A stretch of DNA of 5,173 nucleotides from Desulfocapsaceae bacterium (GTDB lineage: Bacteria; Desulfobacterota; Desulfobulbia; Desulfobulbales; Desulfocapsaceae): assembly GCA_029934775.1 (NCBI GenBank), contig JAOZLO010000241.1:1-5173 (forward strand). Direction: 5' to 3'. The notes under the pieces are model-generated. The model was given only the letters and a program-made list of their open reading frames with translations. It made no database searches and was not told the origin of the DNA. A program made the translations under genes and the position numbers. The stretch's first letter is position 1. Each line of letters opens with the position of its first letter. Shown piece after piece: positions 1-5,173 of this stretch.

Positions 1-199
1 GATTTGTAATATAATTGTCGATTCCGTTTTGCATCAGGTAGGGAAGGGCGAGTGTTGTCCCGGTGACAAGAAAAGAAAGAAGGATGCCAAAGATGAGCGG
101 GATTCGGTAGGGTGTACAAAATATACTGATCCGGAACCAGAGTTGGAGGTCTCCCAGTGAGCCCGAAGACCCCTCTTCCTCGTAACCAAAATTCATCAT
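1..199 (-). CDS. ABC exporter half-transporter, MdlB-like, N-terminal fragment
   Basis: This is the first 66 codons of a gene that continues past the left edge. The protein begins MMNFGYEEEGSSGSLGDL, has an arginine-containing segment ending in PYR, and then a hydrophobic helix at about residues 34-54. It continues with ALPYLMQ and GIDNYI. An acidic EEE segment followed by TM1 ending in a Pro-Tyr-Leu and an Ile-Asp element is typical of the second subunit (MdlB, or YheH in Bacillus) of heterodimeric type IV ABC exporters. The ATG at 199 overlaps the stop of the preceding gene as ATGA. An AGGAG at 215-211 lies 11 nt before it, so I prefer 199 to the adjacent ATG at 196. Only part of the membrane domain is visible; the ATPase domain is outside. 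It presumably pairs with the 601-residue subunit in the inner membrane and provides the catalytically competent ATPase half. The substrate cannot be told. The family assignment rests on a short stretch plus context. Confidence 0.8.
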   Translation of the reverse strand, partial: MMNFGYEEEGSSGSLGDLQLWFRISIFCTPYRIPLIFGILLSFLVTGTTLALPYLMQNGIDNYITN

Positions 200-2001
200 G
201 TTACTCTGGACTCCTGGTCTGTTGGGTGGCGCATCTGTTTTTCGTACATTGAGCGATACAGTCTGTTTTCTATGAGAAGCTGTTCATGGTTGCCGATATT
301 TTCAACCTGCCCCTCTGCAAGCACAATGATGCGATCAGTCATCGACAGGAGTTTGGTCCTGTTGGAAATGATGATGACTGTCTTGTCTTTGAAATAATGT
401 TTAAGACCATCAAAAAGTTCCTGTTCTGTTTCTACGTCAACCGCCGAGAGTCCATCATCAATGAGTAATAGTTGCCTGTTGCAGAGTAGGGCCCTCGCTA
501 AAGCCAGGCGTTGGCGCTGGCCTCCCGAAAGTTTTACGCCTCTTTCTCCAATTAATGTCTGGTAACCTTTTTCGAAGGAGAGAATGTCCTTATGAATTGC
601 ACCGTCTCGAGCAGCCTTCCGGATTTCTTCCATTGAAGCTTCGGGACGACCCAGAGAGATGTTTTCAGCTATGGTGGTTGAATAAAGTATTGGCTCCTGA
701 CTGATATACCCGATCTGGGAGCGAATCTGTGACAGGGGGAAATGGTTGGCATCATGGCCTGCAAAAAAAAGCTGGCCATCTTCCGTCGGGTAGAGCCTGG
801 TCAACAGTTTGCATAAAGTTGATTTTCCAGATCCTGTACGACCGGTAATACCGTGTATGCCGGGGCCGAATTCAAGAGAAACTTCTTTTAAAGCGGGGAA
901 AGTTCCCGAAGGATAGTGAAATGTCAGTTTCTTCAGTGAAAATATAGGCTGGCTGGCGTCTGGAGTGGGACCGCTTTCTGGATTTTTAACCTGTGCACTA
1001 CTTGAGACCAGTTCATAGATTCGGCCAAGTGAGGTTGCTCCGCGCTGTACCAGATTTGCCACCCAGCCAATTGCCATAACTGGCCAGATCAGCATATACA
1101 GATAGACTATGAAGGCTACGAAATCACCAAGGGTAATCTGGCCTTCTATGACGAGTTTGCCTCCGAAAAAGAGAACAACCAGCATCCCGAGACTGCCGAC
1201 CAGGGTTGCAATGGGGCTGATTAATCCCTGGATCATGGCAACACGGAGATTAGATTTCACATATTTTTTTCCGAGTTTATCGAAGTGGCCGGTTTGAAAC
1301 TTCTCCATGGTGTAGGATTTTATCAAGCCGATAGAGACCAGGGTTGATCTGGAAAATTCTGTGAGGAGTGAAAATTGTGACTGCACGGCTGAAAAACGTT
1401 TGTGCAGCCTGCTGGAGAGAACAGTAGTACTGACTGCGAGTAACGGCATTGGCAGTAGAGCTAAGAAGGTGAGGAGTGGATGAATTGCTAACATAAAACC
1501 GATGGCCGCGACCAGCATTACCAGGGCATCAATGGCGGCAACCATTCCCATGCCGCAGGCCATCTGGACAGCCGAGAGGTCGTTGCTGGAGTGGGCCATA
1601 AGATCCCCGGTAGTACGTTTTTCGAAAAAAGGCCCATCCATTTTTAGAATATGGGAGAAGATACGATTCCGTATATCTCGCTCAAGGAGTCGGGAAAAAC
1701 CGATAATAAGGTAGCGCCAGATAAAACGCAGTACGACCACAAGGAGTCCTATCAGGATGATCAGGCTGCCAAGATACAGCAATTGGGAATCATTGGTACT
1801 GTTTGATTCCAGGCCGTCAACAGCATGTTTGATAATGCGCGGGATTGTCAGCTGCAGAAAATCAACCGAAAGCAGGGCGATAAGTCCTGCAAAGAGCCGC
1901 CAGCGGTGTCTTCGGTAGGTATCACTTAAAAGCGACATCATCTGTGAGATTGTCGCCCGAGGAGGTGTGTTGTCTTCTGGAATGTAGGATGGTTTTTTCA
2001 A
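196..2001 (-). CDS. ABC exporter half-transporter with degenerate ATPase site, MdlA-like
   Basis: A 601-residue fused half-transporter, normal length for the family. The membrane domain spans about residues 36-320, with likely helices near 36-56, 74-102, 152-172, 175-193, 255-283 and 290-317. The ATPase domain spans about 350-590: A-loop Tyr363, Walker A GRTGSGKST (387-395, Lys393), Q-loop Gln435, signature LSGGQ (491-495), Walker B LLLIDD (Asp515), and D-loop SAVD (519-522). The catalytic position after Asp515 is Asp516 instead of Glu, and the switch-loop His is Asn547 (ISNR). This fits the non-catalytic half of a heterodimeric exporter such as MdlAB, TM287/288 or LmrCD. The overlapping downstream gene is the expected partner. 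The substrate is unknown; drugs, lipids or peptides are all exported by relatives. The 601-residue form starts at TTG 2001 with no evident Shine-Dalgarno. Met21 (1941) or Met22 (1938) fits the MdlA N-terminus better as I recall it, but also lacks a clear ribosome site, so the start is unresolved. Confidence 0.93.
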   Translation of the reverse strand: MKKPSYIPEDNTPPRATISQMMSLLSDTYRRHRWRLFAGLIALLSVDFLQLTIPRIIKHAVDGLESNSTNDSQLLYLGSLIILIGLLVVVLRFIWRYLIIGFSRLLERDIRNRIFSHILKMDGPFFEKRTTGDLMAHSSNDLSAVQMACGMGMVAAIDALVMLVAAIGFMLAIHPLLTFLALLPMPLLAVSTTVLSSRLHKRFSAVQSQFSLLTEFSRSTLVSIGLIKSYTMEKFQTGHFDKLGKKYVKSNLRVAMIQGLISPIATLVGSLGMLVVLFFGGKLVIEGQITLGDFVAFIVYLYMLIWPVMAIGWVANLVQRGATSLGRIYELVSSSAQVKNPESGPTPDASQPIFSLKKLTFHYPSGTFPALKEVSLEFGPGIHGITGRTGSGKSTLCKLLTRLYPTEDGQLFFAGHDANHFPLSQIRSQIGYISQEPILYSTTIAENISLGRPEASMEEIRKAARDGAIHKDILSFEKGYQTLIGERGVKLSGGQRQRLALARALLCNRQLLLIDDGLSAVDVETEQELFDGLKHYFKDKTVIIISNRTKLLSMTDRIIVLAEGQVENIGNHEQLLIENRLYRSMYEKQMRHPTDQESRVT

Positions 2002-2019
2002 CTGATTATGAAGTGGCAG

Positions 2020-2045
2020 ATTTTAGGTTTTTACGAAATTGTCAA
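2020..2045 (-). promoter_or_regulatory. tentative promoter of the MdlA/MdlB-like operon
   Basis: On the minus strand a perfect TTGACA (2045-2040) is followed by TAAAAT (2025-2020), 5 of 6 matches to the -10 consensus. The spacer is only 14 nt, shorter than the usual 16-18, which weakens the call. Transcription would begin near 2013, leaving a leader of about 12 nt before the TTG at 2001 or about 70 nt before Met21. The longer leader is one more reason to doubt the TTG start. Confidence 0.28.
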
Positions 2046-2182
2046 GAGTGGGCGGTTTTTAAATTTTTACATTCAGCTGAAAAAACATGTCCATACTAAA
2101 CCTCGTATCTTCTCTTGGCAACTTCAAAAAAATGTTTGGGGGGAACCTGGTAGTGAGCACCTCGTTTTTTCTGTGGAGATGG

Positions 2183-2211
2183 TTATCGTCTTCCGGGCAC
2201 TAAAATAAAAT
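2183..2211 (+). promoter_or_regulatory. weak candidate promoter of the YbbA/YbbP-like operon
   Basis: TTATCG (2183-2188, 3 of 6 matches to the -35 consensus) and TAAAAT (2206-2211, 5 of 6 matches to the -10 consensus) are separated by 17 nt. The predicted transcription start is near 2218, giving a leader of about 60 nt that would contain the TGATC motif cluster. In such AT-rich DNA this could easily be chance. It is the best plus-strand candidate I found by eye. Confidence 0.17.
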
Positions 2212-2228
2212 AATCTGAGATAATTGTG

Positions 2229-2271
2229 TGATCGGCAGAAGATATGTTGATCATATTGAATAGATGATCGG
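2229..2271. repeat. TGATC motif cluster, possible operator
   Basis: TGATC occurs three times, at 2229-2233, 2248-2252 and 2265-2269, with start-to-start spacings of 19 and 17 bp. The outer copies extend to a 7-bp direct repeat, TGATCGG (2229-2235 and 2265-2271). The middle copy sits in a small inverted repeat, ATATG-TTGAT-CATAT (2242-2256). The last copy runs into the ribosome binding site of the downstream ATPase gene. The spacing of nearly two helical turns and the position suggest a regulator-binding site, but the motif is short and no cognate regulator is visible. Confidence 0.25.
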
Positions 2272-2273
2272 AG
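2270..2273 (+). promoter_or_regulatory. ribosome binding site of the ATPase gene
   Basis: GGAG lies 6 nt before the GTG at 2280. This supports that GTG as the start. The nearby ATG at 2264 is in another frame. Confidence 0.7.
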
Positions 2274-2279
2274 AAAATT

Positions 2280-2954
2280 GTGGAAGTTCTTTTAGAAGCC
2301 AGGGCTTTGTCCAAATTTTATTCTATTGGTGAGCGCAAAATAAAAGTGCTTGAGTCAGTATCACTGAGAATAAAACAAGGAGAGTTTGTTGTAATCGCCG
2401 GTAGCAGTGGTAGTGGGAAAACTACGCTTCTCAGTCTTCTCTCCGGGCTGGATAAGCCGAGTAGTGGCACTGTTTTTCTTGACGGGCAGGACATAACTGA
2501 TTTGACGGAGGATCAGCTTGCACCTGTACGCAATAACCTTACTGGGTTTGTATTTCAGGCGTTTCACCTTATTCCTTCTCTCAATAGTCTTGAAAATATT
2601 ATGTTTCCCGCGGAGTTAAGGGGGGATCGACAGGCGAGACAAAAGGCTGAAAAACTCCTTGAAAAAGTGGCGCTCAGTCAGAGGTGGAACAGCTTTCCCG
2701 AGCAGTTATCAGGAGGAGAAAAACAGCGTGTAGCGTTATGCCGTGCTCTGATCAATGAGCCCAAAATTGTCTTTGCTGATGAGCCTACCGGTAATCTTGA
2801 TTCGGAAAACAGCGACAGAATAATTGAACTGCTGAGGAGTATCCTCAGGGACCAGAAAACAACACTTGTGATGGCCACGCACAACAGAGGTATAGCAGAG
2901 AGGGCGGATCGGATTTTTTACCTGCATGATGGCCTGTTAACCTTCAGAAGGTGA
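2280..2954 (+). CDS. ABC transporter ATP-binding protein, YbbA/LolD/MacB family
   Basis: A complete 224-residue stand-alone ATPase, the usual length for LolD and YbbA. Its motifs are intact: Walker A GSSGSGKTT (41-49, Lys47), Q-loop Gln93 in FVFQAFHLIPSLNSLEN, signature LSGGE (143-147), Walker B IVFADE (163-168, catalytic Glu168), D-loop GNLD (171-174) and switch His201 in ATHN. The LSGGE signature, ADEPTGNLD and FQ-F-LIP-L patterns mark the MacB/LolD/FtsE branch, whose members power mechanotransmission permeases rather than substrate channels. The central part most resembles E. coli YbbA as I recall it. It starts with GTG behind a GGAG site and lies 4 bp before the large permease gene, so the two are co-transcribed and the product should sit on the cytoplasmic face of that permease as a dimer. 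The substrate is not determinable. LolD and MacB themselves are less likely because the neighbouring permease has a duplicated YbbP-like layout. Confidence 0.93.
   Translation: MEVLLEARALSKFYSIGERKIKVLESVSLRIKQGEFVVIAGSSGSGKTTLLSLLSGLDKPSSGTVFLDGQDITDLTEDQLAPVRNNLTGFVFQAFHLIPSLNSLENIMFPAELRGDRQARQKAEKLLEKVALSQRWNSFPEQLSGGEKQRVALCRALINEPKIVFADEPTGNLDSENSDRIIELLRSILRDQKTTLVMATHNRGIAERADRIFYLHDGLLTFRR
2946..2951 (+). promoter_or_regulatory. ribosome binding site of the permease gene
   Basis: AGAAGG, inside the last codons of the ATPase gene, precedes the GTG at 2959 by 7 nt. This placement supports that start and suggests translational coupling of the two genes. Confidence 0.65.
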
Positions 2955-2958
2955 AAAA

Positions 2959-5173
2959 GTGATAAACGGAAGGTTTTTGCTGCGAGAGCTATTACATTCA
3001 AAGAAACAGCCATTTATTTACATTCTCTGCGTAGCACTTTCTCTTGTGTCATTTGTTGCTGTGAACAGTTTCAAAAGGGATATAGACCGATCCGTAAGCG
3101 GTGATGCCAAGGCCCTGCATGGTGGTGATATAATCATCCACTCACATTATGAACTGTCACCGGATATGCAGCATTCTATTGCAGGGCTGACAGAGAAGAA
3201 AAAATCGGTTGCTGTTCGCACCTGGGGGTTTTATTCAGTTGTCCGAAAAAGAGACGAAAGTGGCTCGCTCCTATGTAATATTAAAGGAGTGGAAAGTGGT
3301 TATCCTCTTTACGGCAGGGTTGACCTGGCTTCCGGAAGGGAGTTTTCCCAGGTTCTTGAGGGTGGAAAAATTGTTGTGGACCAGGGAGTTCTGGATAGAC
3401 TAGGTGTAACAATCGGTGACCAGATACTGATAGGAAAAGGTCTGTTTGAAATTGCAGATGTCATTATTTATGAATCCACAAGACCGGTGAATTTTTTTAA
3501 TATTGGCCCTCGGATTCTGGTCTCAGGCAGGGATCTTCCCGCAATGGACCTGGTGAAACATGGAAGCCGGGTAAGATATGAAACCTTGCTTAAAATCGAG
3601 GATTCAGCAGCGACTGATAGAATAGCCGGGCAATTGCGGGAAAAAGGTGAGGTTGGTCAGGAGCGTGTAGAAACCTTCAGAGAAGCGGGATCAGGGATAA
3701 AGCGGTTTTTTGATAATCTGCTCTTTTTCCTCTCCCTTATTTCAGTGTGTACATTGCTGCTGGCTGGGATTGGCATAGAAAGTTCACTCTCTGCCATTCT
3801 GCGTCAGAAGGAAAAGAATTTTGCTATTATCAGATCGCTTGGTGCAACAGGAGGTTATCTGCTGCGCCACTACCTGCTGTTTGTTCTTATCCTCAGTGGG
3901 ATCGGCTGTGCTCTCGGGATAGTGTCGGGTCTGTTGCTTAAGGGGTATGTTTCTTTTCTTTTTACTGGAATGCTGCCCCAGGGCATTGTCCTTCAGCCCA
4001 CCGTTTTAGATCTGTCTGAAGGGCTGATTGCCGGGTTGATGGTCGTTTCTTTATTTACTTTCCTGCCTCTCTGGCGGATTACCTCTGTGAGGCCTGCCCT
4101 CATTTTCAGGAATGAGTCCCGCAGAGTTAAAAAAAATCCTCTATATTATCTTGGTATTGTATTTGGATTGACTGGACTGACCATTCTTCTTGTACGCCAT
4201 CTCAATGATGTTCGGACAGGGTTTTATTTTCTTATTGGAATTCTTCTGCTTTCGGGAGCGATAAGTCTGTCGACAAGGGTTGTGTTTTTCTTTCTGGCAA
4301 GATTTGAGTCGAAATATCTCTATCTCAGGCTTGTTTTGAGAAGTCTTCTCCGGCAGGGAAATGTCACGCAGTCAATAGTGGTGACCCTTGCAATACCTCT
4401 TTCACTTTTGATGACCATTTATCTCGTAGAGAATAATCTGCGGGGGACATATATAGATTCATTTCCTTCTGATGCACCCGCTCTTTTCAGTCTTGATATC
4501 CAGAAAAATCAAAAAGAAGGTTTCCGTGAACTTGTTGGTGAAGAGGTAGTTCTTCACCCGGTGATAAGGGCCAGGTTGATGTCGATTAACGGGAGAGAGG
4601 TGAACCGCGGCAAAGAGATGAAAAAGCGGCGTGATAATCTGGCCCGGGAATTTAATCTGACCTATAGAGAAAGTTTACTCGAAGATGAAATCCTTGTGGC
4701 CGGCACCACTCTTTTTCGAGAAAATGAACAGGGTGAACTGGATATTCAGGTTTCCGTACTTGACACTGTAGCAGAGATGGGCAAAATGAAAATTGGAGAT
4801 ATTCTCGAATTTAACATACAAGGGGTGCCCATGAAGGTTGAAGTCAGCAGTATACGAAGCCGAACCCGATCGATGTTATATCCTTTTTTCTATTTTATTT
4901 TTCCTGAAAAATATTTGAAGGGAGCACCTCAGACCTATTTTGCCGCACTCCGTGTCGAAAGTGAAGAGATCCCTCAGCTCGAGAACAGGATTGTAAAGAA
5001 CTTTCCCAATGTCAGTACCATTAATATCGCAGAAACCGCGAAAGAGATGGGGAACATGATGCGAAAACTGAGTAAAATAATCAATTTTTTCGCTGCTTTC
5101 TCCATTCTGGCTGGCAGCCTGATTATTATCAGTTCCATTTTGGCTACACGGCTTGAGCGAATTAAAGAAGCGG
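2959..5173 (+). CDS. large FtsX/MacB-type ABC permease, YbbP-like, C-terminus cut by window
   Basis: The frame stays open from GTG 2959 to the right edge: 738 codons, with no stop seen. TM1 lies at about residues 18-36. A first extracytoplasmic (MacB_PCD-like) domain follows at about 37-250, including VVDQGVLDRLGVTIGD. An FtsX-type bundle comes next (about 254-276, 302-326, 355-373) with the conserved cytoplasmic stretch ILRQKEKNFAIIRSLGAT. Further helices lie near 395-412, 419-447 and 473-492. A second extracytoplasmic domain (about 493-705) contains FNLTYRESL and FPNVSTIN. A last helix begins near 708, in SILAGSLIIISSILATRLER. About 90-120 residues, holding roughly two more helices, should be missing if the protein matches YbbP-like permeases of around 800-850 residues. 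The duplicated plan separates it from single-bundle LolC/LolE and MacB. With the ATPase just upstream it should form an inner-membrane complex that passes ATP-driven movement to the periplasm, probably for lipid or other hydrophobic substrates. The role is inferred from the family. Confidence 0.9.
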   Translation, partial: MINGRFLLRELLHSKKQPFIYILCVALSLVSFVAVNSFKRDIDRSVSGDAKALHGGDIIIHSHYELSPDMQHSIAGLTEKKKSVAVRTWGFYSVVRKRDESGSLLCNIKGVESGYPLYGRVDLASGREFSQVLEGGKIVVDQGVLDRLGVTIGDQILIGKGLFEIADVIIYESTRPVNFFNIGPRILVSGRDLPAMDLVKHGSRVRYETLLKIEDSAATDRIAGQLREKGEVGQERVETFREAGSGIKRFFDNLLFFLSLISVCTLLLAGIGIESSLSAILRQKEKNFAIIRSLGATGGYLLRHYLLFVLILSGIGCALGIVSGLLLKGYVSFLFTGMLPQGIVLQPTVLDLSEGLIAGLMVVSLFTFLPLWRITSVRPALIFRNESRRVKKNPLYYLGIVFGLTGLTILLVRHLNDVRTGFYFLIGILLLSGAISLSTRVVFFFLARFESKYLYLRLVLRSLLRQGNVTQSIVVTLAIPLSLLMTIYLVENNLRGTYIDSFPSDAPALFSLDIQKNQKEGFRELVGEEVVLHPVIRARLMSINGREVNRGKEMKKRRDNLAREFNLTYRESLLEDEILVAGTTLFRENEQGELDIQVSVLDTVAEMGKMKIGDILEFNIQGVPMKVEVSSIRSRTRSMLYPFFYFIFPEKYLKGAPQTYFAALRVESEEIPQLENRIVKNFPNVSTINIAETAKEMGNMMRKLSKIINFFAAFSILAGSLIIISSILATRLERIKEA

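Larger units (their letters stand above)
2002..2279. other. divergent intergenic region
   Basis: This 278-bp stretch separates the two divergent transporter loci and must hold the control signals for both. It is richer in A and T than the flanking genes, with several A and T runs. I see tentative promoters on each strand and a cluster of TGATC motifs near its right end (separate entries). I see no tRNA, no convincing structured RNA and no strong hairpin followed by a T tract. A 66-codon open frame on the plus strand at 2008-2208 has no ribosome site and no recognisable family character, so I do not count it as a gene. Confidence 0.8.

Noticed and set aside
286..1714. Plus-strand open frames of 60-70 codons at 286-468, 1109-1297 and 1502-1714
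   Set aside because: They are antisense to the 601-residue transporter, whose domain motifs are intact through these regions. Their translations look like reverse-complement shadows.
2136..2170. Possible terminator: G run, GGT...ACC and a six-T tract (2165-2170)
   Set aside because: The only pairing I can make is a 3-bp stem, and no gene ends upstream on either strand. The T tract is probably just AT-rich sequence.
2008..2208. 66-codon plus-strand open frame in the intergenic region
   Set aside because: It has no Shine-Dalgarno before its ATG and no recognisable motifs. It overlies the likely minus-strand promoter and is rich in residues expected from translating AT-rich non-coding DNA.
2361..2927. 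Minus-strand open frames of 63-68 codons within the YbbA-like gene
   Set aside because: They are antisense to an ATPase with every family motif intact, and show no family character of their own.
3209..3941. Two plus-strand 64-codon frames at 3209-3403 and 3747-3941
   Set aside because: They lie in an alternative frame inside the long permease frame, which is continuous and shows family motifs on both sides. They do not indicate a frameshift.
2959..5173. Permease considered as a broken or frameshifted gene
   Set aside because: Reading it codon by codon gave no stop from 2959 to the last complete codon, and all expected domains appear in order. It is simply cut by the window edge.

Overview
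The window holds two ABC-transporter loci transcribed away from each other from a 278-bp AT-rich intergenic region (2002-2279). Everything outside that region is coding. It looks like chromosomal DNA of a Gram-negative bacterium. The evidence is a YbbA/YbbP-type (MacB/LolCDE superfamily) system with large predicted periplasmic domains, next to an MdlA/MdlB-type heterodimeric exporter. Moderate GC, three non-ATG starts out of four genes, and protein style fit a proteobacterium or a sulfate-reducer-like lineage (Desulfobacterota). That taxonomic guess is inference only. No mobile element, CRISPR array, RNA gene or sign of recent transfer was found.

Left arm (minus strand, 1-2001): a complete 601-residue half-transporter with a fused membrane domain and ATPase domain is followed by the first 66 codons of a second half-transporter, which runs off the left edge. 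The two genes overlap by 4 bp (ATGA), with a Shine-Dalgarno sequence for the second inside the end of the first. They almost certainly form one heterodimeric exporter. The complete subunit has Asp at the catalytic-Glu position and Asn at the switch-His position, so it should be the degenerate ATPase half. The truncated partner should supply the active site.

Right arm (plus strand, 2280-5173): a 224-residue LolD/MacB/YbbA-type ATPase is followed after 4 bp by a large FtsX/MacB-type permease, open to the right edge (738 codons visible). The permease has a duplicated plan: TM1, a first extracytoplasmic domain, an FtsX-type TM bundle, further TMs, a second extracytoplasmic domain and the start of a final TM bundle. 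It most resembles YbbP. Such systems are thought to work on lipids or hydrophobic or peptide substrates at the periplasmic face of the inner membrane rather than as classical importers.

The intergenic region has tentative promoters for both arms and three TGATC motifs just before the plus-strand ATPase gene, the last abutting its ribosome binding site. I see no clearly novel system. The points most worth checking are the doubly degenerate ATPase site, the possible operator cluster, and the identity of the gene just right of the window (a TesA-like esterase or an AttH-like lipocalin partner).
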